Assembly (NCBI GenBank): GCA_033439765.1
Contig: JAULSN010000002.1
Coordinates: forward strand, 2,728,001-2,792,000
Direction of reading: 5' to 3'
Length of the DNA: 64,000 nt
Source: Lasiosphaeria ovina
Lineage: Eukaryota; Ascomycota; Sordariomycetes; Sordariales; Lasiosphaeriaceae
Positions 22,778 to 34,024 of the stretch are shown piece after piece (the first letter of the stretch is position 1; the number at the start of each line of letters is the position of its first letter). A model generated the notes under the pieces. The model ran no database searches. It was given only the letters and a program-made list of their open reading frames with translations, and had not been told where the DNA came from. The translations under genes and the position numbers were made by a program.

Positions 22778-23735
22778 TTGGCGCGGAGAGCAAGGGTTTG
22801 CGGTCGCGTGAGAGAACTGTACATAAGATATGGCTGGACTGGCTTGACATAGAGACCAGCCATAAAGGGACGTGGGAGCTCTATTAAGATCTCAGAACGC
22901 CGAAAAATGCCGGTTATCAACAATTCTTCAAGTGTCCATTGTGCAACAGAAACGCTAACTATAGCCGTGACAAATGTTCGCTACGACACACAGCCAGCAG
23001 TCTCAAAACTCCAGACAGGATGAGACTCTGACATTTGCCTTTGGATAAGACATGAACTACACTAAACATGGCCTCCTTATTATCATTAAATTACTCCCTG
23101 AGAAACTCACCATCGCTGAGAAACACATCTTCTGAGCTCTCATGTTTATTCCCCTTCGGATACGGTCGTCTTGTTGGCGAACCGTCTGCTTGTTCGTGGA
23201 ACTTCCTAATCGTCCTTTGAGTCTGCGGCATCCGCTTGTGTGGGGACATACGTTTGCCAGGCAGGGTGTACTTTGCTGGTACGACTCTCACCGTTGCCGG
23301 TTGCCGAGGACGGTGGTTTCTAAACTGCTATCTTCCTTCTTTCTATAATAATATCATGCTTGGGTTGCCGTCTCCGCTTCGAGTGGCGCTGGGGTTATGT
23401 GTAGCCGCTTGCCGGTAACTCCCTCACCGCCGTGAAGACCGCATTTGCTGTGCCATTATTTCATTAGTCTCCTGGTTGGATTCCTGCTCGAGCTCCTATA
23501 CCATCTGTTGGAAACATGAGAGGGTTATTATAACCCTAACCCTAACAACTATATATTCGGGCGTATCCGGAGTCCTAACCCGGGCTTATTCCGGCTTATT
23601 CCGGGATCCGGTCCGCTTACGTAATTCTTAATAGCTGCCGATTCTCATGTCCGTCGTTCTCTTTTTGTCGTCAACGGGAATGATTGCCGAGGATTTCTCC
23701 GAATGACCCTCAGGATGGTGGCCAGGTTTAGTAGC
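22778..23735. other. Convergent spacer with telomere-like motif
   Basis: About 960 bp between two converging genes. It contains TAACCCTAACCCTAAC at 23531-23546 and an AT-rich stretch with repeated GGCTTATTCCGG units near 23582-23607. No ORF is convincing. Confidence 0.7.
23531..23546. repeat. Interstitial telomere-like repeat
   Basis: Two and a half CCCTAA units. The left part forms a short inverted repeat with AGGGTTATTA just upstream (23521-23537). Confidence 0.8.
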
Positions 23736-24612
23736 CTATCTCGGCCAGGGACGACCTGATGGGGAGGGTAGCGTATCCCCCCTCCTCCATTCACCATCTG
23801 GGAGGCCACGACCGCTGCCTCCTCTTCGATGTCGATCCCGGTCTGGGCCCCACCCAAACCCGCGGCCCTGAGAAGACTCTCCTCTGCTCCTTGAGCCGCT
23901 TGGTACTCGTCCTCTGTTAAACGACGGTGGCGGACTAGGCGATAGTAAAGCGCCGATGCCGCCCTTAGCCTCGCCGACGCCTGCTCCCCGACCTATCCGT
24001 GCACTGTTCGCCGGCGCAACCTCGCCCGTCAGCTCCGAGGGCGGGAGGATGGCGACGCTGATGTAGTCCCCGACGATAAACCTGGCGTCTGCAAGAGTCT
24101 TGGTTTCGTCACTTCTCGAGCTTGAGAGCTGGTCCGAGGCATCGTCCATTTCCACGCCACTATTAAAAGCTGAATCGTCGTCAACGCCAGGCCCGCCAGC
24201 ACCGAGAACCACGCTGCCTAGGTCTTCTGTTAGATACCGTGGCGGCTCTTCTGGCGAACCGCGCGTGTCGGGATACACGAGGCGGAACTGGAGGCGCGTG
24301 CCTATGCACGGGTCCGGGAGCAGGTACTCTGCAGCGAGATGGTGCCCCAGCTCCAACAGCGTAGTGCTCTCGAGTGCAGGTATTTCTATGTAGCGAGGAA
24401 GATACGCTGGAGCGAATTCGTCTGGTCTGTTTAAGGCATTAGTCAACAAACTATACAGGTTGATGATTGATGGGGGAAACGAACCTGTGAAATGCCCCCG
24501 TTCTGTAGAATATTTTGACTGAGAAAGGCACAGGTGTGCTCTCGCGCTCGTCAGAATACGCAGACGGCGACGGCAATGGCGACGGCGACGGCAAGGGCGA
24601 TGCCGACGCCAT
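23736..24612 (-). CDS. sap18: SAP18-like protein (Sin3-associated polypeptide)
   Basis: SAP18 has a ubiquitin-like fold and works with the Sin3-Rpd3 histone deacetylase and in the exon-junction ASAP complex; nuclear. Exons 24612-24485 and 24426-23736 (58 bp intron) give 272 residues. The intron has an unusual GTTCGT donor, but the join FHRPDEF restores the family motif. After a Pro/Ser-rich start (residues 1-28) the SAP18 core runs: PFSVKIFYRTGAFHRPDEF, IEIPALESTTLLELGHHLA, LQFRLVYPDT, LTEDLGSVV and DARFIVGDYISVAILPP. A Ser/Asp-rich insertion (about 145-180) and a long Gly/Arg/Ser tail (SGSRSRGE..., WRRGD) make it longer than the ~150-residue animal protein. RG-rich tails suggest RNA contact; that is inference. 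It diverges from prp18 across 592 bp. Confidence 0.9.
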
Positions 24613-25204
24613 GACGCCTCGTGGTTGGGTTCGACCGAGAGGTTCTGTCTCCCGGAAGTTCCAGATACCAATCGAGCAGGCTGACTGGCGTCGTTCCGGG
24701 GGCTGTTTCTATAGAATGGTCGCGCAACTAGCCCGATATTATGTTTACTGCCTTGCCCTTGAGTTGTTAAGAAGCCCTGGTCGCGAAGGTGGAATTGGGA
24801 GGACGAGCACTTGAATGACCGTTTTTAAACTTGGGGACCTTCAAGGTGTTCTAGAATAAACCTTGTATGGATCCTTGGGATGCCCTGGAGCAGATTATGT
24901 GGGGGTGCTGGGTCACCTTCCCGGCGGATTGTGGCGTAATTTTCCCACGCTAGCGCTGAGGACCGCTGTACATGTAACTTTAGCGGGAAACACGCTTCTG
25001 GAATTCTTGCCGTCTCCAAGTCCAACCGTGTTCGACTTGCAACCTCAAATATCGACCTCGCTCAGCTCAGGCACACAGCGAACAGACTAAAGACCAACCA
25101 ACAAACCCGGAACAAACAACACGCGAGGGGCGGGATAACCTGCAGAAAAACTTAGGAGCTCTACAAAAGCAGCAACGAATATTAGGCAAAACCGTCTAAC
25201 CAAA
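24613..25204. promoter_or_regulatory. Short divergent promoter, sap18/prp18
   Basis: 592 bp separate the two start codons. Both products are nuclear and both families are tied to mRNA processing, so co-expression is plausible. No canonical TATA box stands out. Confidence 0.6.
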
Positions 25205-26347
25205 ATGGATTTCGCGGCCCTTATGTCCAAGGAAATCGCCAAGGCGAAGGGCGCTAGCAGCAGCAGTACCACATCGACGACGAAAGCCGAGGCCGCGGAG
25301 CCCGACAAGCCCGCTCCCAAATTCATCAGCCGGCGCGAGGCTGAGGAGGCGCGAGAGAGGGCGTATTTAGCGGAGCAGAAGAAGCTCGAGGAGGAGCGCG
25401 CGGCGCGGGCGGCGGCCAAGCGGAAGCGCGAGGAGGAGGCCGAGCACGAAGCCAAGGTGCGCGAGGAGAAGCGGCAGCGGCTCGCCGAGGAGAGCCGGCA
25501 GCGGCGGGAGGCGAGAGAGGCCGAGGAGGAGCGACAGCGGCGGAAGCGGCTAGGGCTGCCCGAGCTGCCGCCGCCCGGCGCCGACGACGACAGCGCCGAC
25601 ACGAAGCCCCAGGAGAATGATGATGATGACGACGATGACGAAGACGGCTTGGGCGACATCCCCGAGACGGAGCTGGTGGGCAAGCTGCGGGAGCTGGGCG
25701 AGCCGGCGGCGCTGTTCGCCGAGAACCACAGCACAAAACTGCGGCGGTATAGGAAGGCGTCGCGCGAGGGCACGGAGCTGGCTGAGGGCCCGATCATAAC
25801 CAACCTGCGGCCGCTGGAGGAGAAGAAGATGAAGGTGCCCGACACGGTGCCGCCCGTGTCAGACAGGAAGGCGCGGCGCCACCTGTTCCGGCAGCTGGCG
25901 TCGTACTTCAACATGGTGCTGCGGGAGTGGGAGGCGGCGCTGGCGCGCGAGGACAACGCCGACACGTTCGCGGGGCAGGCGGCGGTGCGCGCCATGGTGT
26001 CGAGCAAGGAGACCATGAGGCCGCTGTTCCGCAAGTTCGAGACGGGCGACCTGGACGAGAGCATCCTCGAGGCCGTGGTCGAGATCGTCAAGGCCGCCCA
26101 GGAGCGCCGCTACGTCGACGCCAACGACGGCTACCTGCGCCTGAGCATCGGTAAGGCCGCCTGGCCCATCGGCGTCACCATGGTGGGCATTCACGAGCGC
26201 AGCGCCCGCGAGAAGCTCCACGGCGGCGAGAGGGGGCACATCATGGGCAGCGAGATCACGCGCAAGTACCTGCAGAGCATTAAGAGGTGCCTGACGTTTG
26301 CCCAAGTCCGCTGGCCGCCCGAAGACATACGCCAGTTGATGGGTTGA
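25205..26347 (+). CDS. prp18: Pre-mRNA splicing factor Prp18
   Basis: Prp18 acts with Slu7 and the U5 snRNP in the second transesterification step. Single exon, 380 residues. The start MDFAALMSKEIAKAKG is the usual Prp18 N-terminus. Residues ~40-115 form a long charged Glu/Arg/Lys coiled coil, followed by an acidic patch. About residues 148-185 (DIPETELVGKLRELGEPAALF) are the PRP4/SFM-like motif. The Prp18 helical-bundle domain fills about 225-375, with RPLFRKFETGDLDESI, the conserved loop NDGYLRLSIGKAAWPIGVTMVGIHERS, and a C-terminal helix (SIKRCLTFAQVRWPP). Length and order fit filamentous-fungal orthologues. Strong GC bias creates a 334-residue antisense ORF, which is not a gene. Confidence 0.96.
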   Translation: MDFAALMSKEIAKAKGASSSSTTSTTKAEAAEPDKPAPKFISRREAEEARERAYLAEQKKLEEERAARAAAKRKREEEAEHEAKVREEKRQRLAEESRQRREAREAEEERQRRKRLGLPELPPPGADDDSADTKPQENDDDDDDDEDGLGDIPETELVGKLRELGEPAALFAENHSTKLRRYRKASREGTELAEGPIITNLRPLEEKKMKVPDTVPPVSDRKARRHLFRQLASYFNMVLREWEAALAREDNADTFAGQAAVRAMVSSKETMRPLFRKFETGDLDESILEAVVEIVKAAQERRYVDANDGYLRLSIGKAAWPIGVTMVGIHERSAREKLHGGERGHIMGSEITRKYLQSIKRCLTFAQVRWPPEDIRQLMG

Positions 26348-26842
26348 TGTAGTAAAGGGCAAACGAGTTGGGAGGCAAAAGCAAGCTGCAAGTTTAGCGA
26401 GACTAGCAAAACTCGTGCAAGCTATTCGATAGGAGAGTAAAGTAATGATACCCTTGGAGTTAACCACTCCAACAACAAAAAAGGAACAGAGCAAACATGT
26501 CTGCCACAATGTCTAGGCATTTTATTAAAATTGATTCATGGCATTCATTGCAGTGTTCCTGGTTGTCCTGGACGCAAGTCGCTACCTTGACTTAGGGGGA
26601 TAGTGACAACTTGAATGCCTCACCTCCCGTCACTGCTCGTGCAAACCAGTCGTGACACAAACACCTCCGTTGCACTGTACCATCAATTCCAAGAGCCGTT
26701 GCTCATAAAGGCCTGTTTAGATAGCCTAGCCCATCCCATTTTCTGGCCCCAGAGGTTTGGTTCCAACCCCGCCTGGCATAAACTCATAGTGCGAGACTAT
26801 ATCCATGACCATTATTCATATAGACCGAGATGCCCTGGTTCA
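26348..26842. other. Convergent spacer prp18/csn1
   Basis: 495 bp with no coding signal; presumably two 3' UTRs. Confidence 0.75.
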
Positions 26843-28620
26843 TTACTCATCGAGCCTCCGATATTCCTCATACATCTCGCTTGACGAAGAGAGCGTGTTG
26901 ACGTGCATGTTCTTCTGGCCCTTCAACTCTAGATCTGCCGCCGCCAGGCCCATGCGCCTGAGCCGGTCAACGGCCTGCTTCTCGTAGCTTTGGGCTTTCT
27001 CGAGTGCCGAGGCCTGAAGCTTGAGTCTAGGGTTCGAAGATGCGGTTGTGAGGTGCTATGGCAATCAGTCAGCAATGAACCTGCTTCTATGGGCGGCTGC
27101 AACTTACCTTGTCAATGGTGTTGATCTTGGCCTGGAGCGTGCCCGACTGGATCATCGAGTACAGCTCCTCCTCAATGGGCTGGCCCGGAATTCCAAATGC
27201 GCCGTTCATCGTGTCGAGACTGATGCACGAGAATGGGATGAGGTACTGGACGATACACTTGCGCCGGATCTCGGCGTAGATCTTGGGAATGTGCTTCTGG
27301 AGATAGATGTCGAGAAGGTAATCCGCACGGTACGACTCCAGCGTAGATATGCAGGCCGAGTATCTGCCGTTGACAAAATTGGTCACGGCGCGACGGATGT
27401 GCGGCTCCCGCTCTAAGAACGTTCGGAAGGACGAGTTGTCCAAAACCATAGTCTGGAGATCGATCCGGTCCATCGAGGCCAGTGCCAGAAGACCGCCATA
27501 AACAGCGACGTCGTTGGAGCTTGCAATCTCATTGTAGGTCGACTCGGGAACGCCGCTCTTGGTCGCCAAAAAGGCCGTGGCCGCATCCAGGAATCGTTCT
27601 TGGCCAAGGCTCGCAATGCCCTGCGATATTTTCAAGAACGGCTGGAGGGTATCCTCCTCTTCGGGTGTCTGGTTGAGCACCATCTTACTGAGATGTGCGA
27701 TGACCATGCCCCAGTTGCGCTGCGCCAGAGAGACGCGGATGAGATGACGTCCTACGTCGGCGATTTGCTTTTGCGTGCTGACGTCGGGCCTCATCTTCTG
27801 GTATGTTTCGGCGGCCGCGTTGAGATCGCCAGAGCTCTCATAGAACTTGGCGAGCTCTTCGTTGCCAATCTGCGATGGAGGGCAACCCCAGCGGTTAGTG
27901 TTTGCCCGTGTCGGGCGTTTATTGCGCCCGCCGTAGTGGTTCCAGGCAGAACGTACCCTTATGCTCTCCTTGACCAAGTTGTTTTTATAACCCTTGAGCT
28001 CTGCAAGCAGACGGGTGATCTCGGAGCCGTTGATCGCGTCGACGCTCTCCAGCCAGGCTTGGTCAAAGGTGGCCTCTGGCTCCGAGGGCGCAGCTATTCG
28101 CAAACACTCGACAGCCTCCCGGTAGCGGTGGGTGTCGCGGCCCCTTTTCGCTTCGGCAGCTGCGGCCTTGAGGGCATCGACGCATAGGGGGACAGAGCTG
28201 CGGCCGATGAGGAACAGGCGGTCGTACCGAGTGCGGCCTGGAGCGGCGAAAGATGTACGATCAGTCGACTGGAAATGGTGTGGAAATGGGGGAGAATAGG
28301 GTGTAGGCAACACTGGACCACCTACCACGATAATTTTGAATGTACAGGTCTAGGTCGAGCTTGGGCTGTTCTGTTCGTCGCGTGTCAAGGTCAGCGGCTG
28401 CCCGCCTGTTTGGCAGGCACAAAGCCCCAAGCGAATGCGCAAACAAGCTGCGAAGGGATGGAGAATTGCGTATGTACTGTACATTACCTTTGACAATGAC
28501 ACCGCCCTGGTTGTCCATGGCGGTGAAGAAGACCAGTATAGGGTCGTTCATGTTTGCTGCTGCTGGGAATGAAAACTCGCCGAGCGCAACTGGCGAGGCT
28601 GAAGGCTGGCGATGATCCAT
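26843..28620 (-). CDS. csn1: COP9 signalosome subunit 1
   Basis: Csn1 is a PCI-domain scaffold of the COP9 signalosome, which removes Nedd8 from cullins; in filamentous fungi this controls development and light responses. Five exons, 28620-28488, 28370-28326, 28237-27957, 27869-27108 and 27055-26843, encode about 477 residues. Diagnostic joins are PKLDLDLYIQNYRGRTRYDRL and YKNNLVKESIRIGNEELAKF, which appear only after the 88 and 87 bp introns are removed. TPR-like helices (GDLNAAAETYQKMRPDVST) lead into the PCI domain (about 310-410; LYSMIQSGTLQAKINTIDK). The last exon adds a helical tail ending EMYEEYRRLDE. It is close to Rpn7/PSMD6, but the N-terminal motif favours Csn1. Start could also be ATG 28551 (good context) or 28665. 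Confidence 0.92.
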
Positions 28621-31600
28621 CTCGAGGCTGAGATGGAGTAGCCGCGAGGAGAGGAGGGGGTGCATACCGGCTGGTACTGTACAGCACAGTACGTATAGCT
28701 CCCGCGCGACCTCAAGTGGGGCGGCTCACTCACCTCCAGTCCTCCCCCGCGTTTCGTGTCACCTTGGGCCTAAATTGGTAATCCGTGCTGCCTCACCGAC
28801 GTGCTCGGAATGTACCCCATAAAGTCAGTGGTATAACATGCGCGGGTGGCATGTAACCGGAAAGAGGCTGTGCAAAGCTTACTTTGACAGTAAAAAGCTA
28901 GCCACGACTCTCTTCTTCTGGTTTAACGCATCATACGTGTGTTCAAAGGCTCCAAGACACAGGCCACATTGGGTGTTAGCTTGATGGAGCTAGAGCGGGA
29001 GCTCAGCCCTAGGAGCTACCTAAATCCTGAACTGGTGAACTTGGGAAGTTGGGAGCCTTCAATCAGCTGTATTCGCATGATCTCGCCAACACAACTAGTC
29101 GTCCCACCCTCGAGAAGGATAAGCTCCGTTTCTGCAAGTGAGGGTACCGTGTTTCGTGTCTCGTATCTCCTTCGAATTGGCCGTCCAAGACCAACTTGAT
29201 AACGTGCCTGGTCGGCGTCCGTGCCACAACTGTTATTACTGCCGCGTGGTTTTACTTTTACTCTCACGAAAAAAAAATGGAAGAATAACAAAGACAAGGA
29301 ACCAAGTTTCTAATCCATACGCACCAATTTCTTTTCCTGCCGTCCCAGGCGTTACCTAGCCGTCGATTGCGATCAACGTGTATATACCCCGCCATCGGAA
29401 CGCGGTTCACAGTTCACAACCCAGCTTTTGCAGTTTAGTTTTTTTAGATGGATTGCGTAGATCCTTGCAATGGCACTTTCAATGGTCATTGACAGGCTCG
29501 TCTAAACTTCGGGTGTCAGACGTCCGAGATACCTTGGCTCTACAGTGCGACCCTAGAAGCCGATCACGGGAAAGTCTGCGGCACGGAGCCACGGAGGCAC
29601 GGTCCTCGACAGGGCCAGCTTGGGGACTTGCTTGGCGGCAGGAACATCATCCCGCCCGCAAGGCTTCGCAAAGTCTTTCGGCTGATCCCAGCATCCGGTT
29701 TGTCGACACTCGACACTGGACATCGCCACCTCGCTCTCTCTTCCGCTGTTATCGTGTGCCATTTTAACCCGCCTACCTACCTTAGGTTAAGGGTTAAAGG
29801 GGGAAGTGGACACGACAGAAGATGATTTCTAAGCATTGTGACAAACCGCGTCTCCGCGACCTCGTGTTTGGTTCTTGGTATGCTTGGTATACTCCACGTT
29901 TGTGCAAAAAATACGTACCATCTCTGAAAGAAGTCTGGAGATCACCCCCCAGATTGGGTCGAGGTAGGATTCAATGGGGGGCCGTTGCGAACTTCTAGCG
30001 CTTCTTCAAACCGCCCCGCCTCGAGCAAGGCCAATAGAGTCACGATACAGCAGGATTGAAATGAGGCATGTTGATGTTTGAGAGGTTGTTGGCTCTCATT
30101 ATGCCTTGCATAGCAGCACGTACCACTGTACCAACATTCCTCCGACAGTCCTACTGTAACTTCTCGCGTGGCCACCACCCTCCTTAGGCCTTAGGTTGGG
30201 GGTTGGGTCCGCACACTACCTCAGTGTCCGGGATGATCTCGGGATCACTGACACGGAATCTGGTGCCTCTCGACCTCACGTGACCGCCTCCCGACAGTGA
30301 TACAATGACAGCTTGATCTTCAAACCGTGAAAAGAAAGTCGGGCTCGGCCAGAGAGCTCGGAAGCAAACCGCACTGCAGTTCTGGGGCAGGATTGCTGAA
30401 CGCTACTGACACAAGGATTCACAAGAGGCTGGAAGCTCGTCTGCTAATTATCAATACGGATATCCGTATACAAAATAAAACCTAATTCGCTACATCTTAT
30501 CGGACGAAGGGGGGGGGGAAGGTTGGGATTTTTCGAGCTTCCATTTGTTCCATCTTCTCATCGGTTAGCCTGACCTGCCAAGCCGAAAAGGCGCACCCCG
30601 GCGGGATGCCCATGCGGTCTCTTATAATGCATATTCGTTCTCCGCATTCAGTAGTACGATACGCAACCTACTCCATATGGGTTACATGCAAGCGTATTTC
30701 GTCGTAAGGAATATGAGCGACCGCGGACTGGCATCCTAATCATTTTACCCCTCGTTCCTGAATCGGGCTTCGTCATCCACTATACCTGTCATCCTACCCA
30801 GGACCAGATAGGGACTGTTCCTTTCCAGCCGCCGTAGGGTCGAGGAGGTGCGCGGCCCAAAGGAAGCCATCCGAGCTCAAAACACAGCATTCAACGGGCA
30901 GATGCTTATTGGAGACGAGAAAGGGAGGGTTGCGACTGAGATTTCATTTGCGCGAGATTTTTTTTACCACAACATCCATGGGTGATGTGTCCCGAAAGCG
31001 GCCTGGGAATCGGGGAATAGCCACCACAAGTCCCCAGCGCCAAGTCTCAGAATGGGCTGATTTTAGGTGCACGAGCCGGGGAGGGATGGAGACTCGAGGG
31101 AGAGGGCGACGTCAGCCAAGCCTCTAGTGTGCCGCCTTTGGGCCCTTGTGGCTTGGGCCCTGGAGTCCCCACTGCAGCCGGTTCATCCCAACCCTTGCCC
31201 CTTCCCCATCTTTTTCGACATCTCCAAAATGCACCCCTCTTCTCGTCACACATGCCAGTCCCTTTTTCCCAACTGCGACAGACACAAGACACGCGTCGTC
31301 TCCCATTCTCCGAGTTGAGCCTGCTCGCTGGCTCTGGCTCTGCCCGGCGCTCTGGCCCCTGGGCTTGGGGCAACTCTTACAATTCCAAGAGAATTATGGC
31401 CAGATATTGCCAGACTCGAGACACCAAGATTTGCGCCTTTGCGGAATATAACCGCACAGTCCCCCCTCCCAGTCCCTTCAGACGGGAGTATGCACAACCT
31501 AAGTACAACAGACTAACTAACAGCGCGGCCTTTTGTGACGGAGATAACGAAATCTCCACGACATGTCTGTCCAAGACTCCCAAGACCCCAAGACTCCAGG

Positions 31601-33522
31601 CAGCAGGCGCTTCAGCGCGAAAGAGGCTGCCGCTTGGTGGGGCTATCCACTGTGATTGGAGGTTACCCCCAAAATTGTGTTTTCCCTCGCCTTCTGAATT
31701 TTGCCCATTTTCGCCTTGCTGGGGCTACTGGTCTACGAACTTACCTTTAGGTACGTGCTGGAATGCCTCTTGCTTGACGTCCCGGCCCCTCTCACAGGAA
31801 CGAGGGACGGCCGCTACGCCGGCTCCGAACCGGGAATAAGCAGATGGGGGCCACCTGGGACTAAGGCAGCCTATGACTCTACCGGATTGAGGTTTCTGAG
31901 CGACCTCTCAATAGTGTGCCCACACCGCACAGGACTATGCAGGGAACTCTTCGGGTTGCCGCGACGGCGCTTGACATGTGCATCATCCCTATCTGCGCCC
32001 GCGTCGTCTGGGTCGTCTGGTCGCCTTGGACAGCTGAAGGAAGGGCTTTTCAGCACGAGAAGAATCTTCTTCCAAAAGACAGCCCTTCCTTTACGCTTAG
32101 CAGTTGTGATCTCTTTGATTCGGGGAGCTGCGGTCCTGAGATGGGATGGAACGTGGCGGTTCCGTACCAAACCACCTTACCTGCCCTACGTTCTTTGTAC
32201 AGACGACGGAGTGACACACTATCTCTCTCTCTCCTCGAAAATACCCGCGTCTGCACTCTGCAGAGGTGCTGTTTGATGCAAAGAGGCAAATTACCCCGCC
32301 ATGCCGCCTGTCTGCTTACCCAGGGCTCTGCATCGTCTTACGTTGCCCTTCTTAATTGCAAACTACTAGCACTCTCTCGGCCAAGGTACATACAGTACCT
32401 TGGCCTGGTGGGGGGAGTCAGGGACCCCTTCTCAACCTTGGGATATACCTTACCTACCTCGCAAGCCCCTGGGCACAGACATGCACACGGACAAATCTGA
32501 TCTGACCTGACGGGCCTCTTTTGCGGGGGGTGCCAGAAGTCGCTCGCTCACCCATCGGCATCTGTACATGCCCATGTACACACACACACACACATGTGTA
32601 CGGGGGCACTTATTACCACGCGCGCACATGTAGTAGGGTAGGGTTCCAGGGCCGCGGAGCCTGGCTCCCGTCATGGCGACGGCTGCAGTCCGTGTTTATT
32701 GATGTATCCGTATACGCACCCGCACCATCACCCCCCGGCACCCTAGGGTCGAGTGTCGCGGCGCGCCTCCGTTCTCCAAGATGAATCATACCTTAATCCC
32801 AAAGTGAAGGGAAGCTTCACAGCGCAACCCCTCGCATTGGCCGGCTCCAGCGCGCTCGCGACTTTGCGGGCTTGTTACTTCACTAGATTGACCTTTCTCG
32901 GATTCGGCTCGAGTTGCTTCAAGAGTCGACTCGTCTAAGACTGGCCTGCCTTGGTCGAGCGGTCCATGGAGTTCCTGGCCCTGGCCGTCCCGTATTTACT
33001 AAGTATATTATGGGTACGGATAGATGCTGAATAAATGTCCGAGCCAGCATAGCTAAGACATCCAAGGTGGCGGCCCAAGTTTATATTGTTACCTGTAAAC
33101 CGAAAGGCTCGTCTTTCGACCTGATGGAGCGGGCTGGCACTTGTTAAATGTTAGCAACCCACAAGCCCACCCCGGCCTTGTTATGGACCCCTCCAAAGAC
33201 CGAACCGGCACCGGCACCCACACCTCCCCGTTCCCCCTTGATCCCACACAACCTAACAAGTCAAGGTAGGTAGGTATGTATGTACTGCCCATGGTACGGC
33301 GGCTGTACCACAGTGCCGCTCGCTGTACATAGTAGCCGGACTTTGAAGCTCCCGAGGAGCGGATCCACCCTCCGCACCGGATCTTGACACCTCTACCCTC
33401 ACGGCTGCAGTTCATCGCTGGTCGGTCGGTCGCGCCGCAGCAGCCCTTGTTGCTAACAGCCGCCGCCTCCTGCCCACTTACCCTCTCGCCTTGTTGTCTG
33501 TCGAGCGGAGCCAGAGCTAGAG

Positions 33523-33559
<37 letters not shown>

Positions 33560-34024
33560 AAGACCAGAGCCAGAGCCAGACGTGCCCTGCCCTGCTCAGC
33601 TAACTTGCCTCCTTCACCGGACCGCTGGTGGGCTTGGAACGGGCAAGGCCCTGGAACATACATACCCCATACCTTCACTGGAGCAAGACCCCCCTGTTCC
33701 TGGACACTGCTCGGTACACATAGGTTCCCGTGCAGGGCCCTCGAATTTTTAAGCAACTTTGGGACAGACGTTCGTTCTTTACTGGGTTTTTTTTGGCACC
33801 TTTTTATTTTGCTTGCCCTTTCAAGTTGTCAGTCAGTCCTTGCCCCGGCGGGCAGAGAGAGGCCTGGTTGTGTGGTTTTGTAGATGCGCTCTCGCCTTGA
33901 GTCCGGACAAACAGACATGCGAATCAGTTCTTGGCTTGGCTGAGAGACTGGCAGCGATAAAGACGGAGGGCAGGCTATCGACCCGCCGCTTTCGCGCTGG
34001 GATCAGAAGCAGGCCACAGTCACA
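28621..34024. promoter_or_regulatory. 5.4 kb divergent gene-free region
   Basis: This is the largest spacer in the window, between csn1 (-) and a Zn2Cys6 regulator (+). ORFs up to 236 codons occur (31129-31839), but all are Pro/Arg/Ser-rich with no motif. An AGGTTAAGGGTTAAAGGGGG stretch lies near 29782-29802, a CA run near 32580-32593, and an AGAGCC hexamer array at 33508-33580. Most of it probably serves the regulator: long leaders and promoters are common for such genes. A non-coding RNA cannot be excluded. Confidence 0.6.
33508..33580. repeat. (AGAGCC)n minisatellite upstream of the regulator gene
   Basis: About eleven near-perfect AGAGCC hexamers some 445 bp before the ATG of the Zn2Cys6 gene, with a few single-base variants. 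It is probably in the 5' leader or proximal promoter. Confidence 0.9.

Noticed and set aside
25087..26091. 334-codon antisense ORF over prp18
   Set aside because: Ser/Arg-rich shadow of the Glu/Arg-rich coiled coil; no motif.
31129..31839. 236-codon plus-strand ORF in the 5.4 kb spacer
   Set aside because: Pro/Arg/Ser-rich with no recognisable domain; chance ORF in GC-rich DNA.
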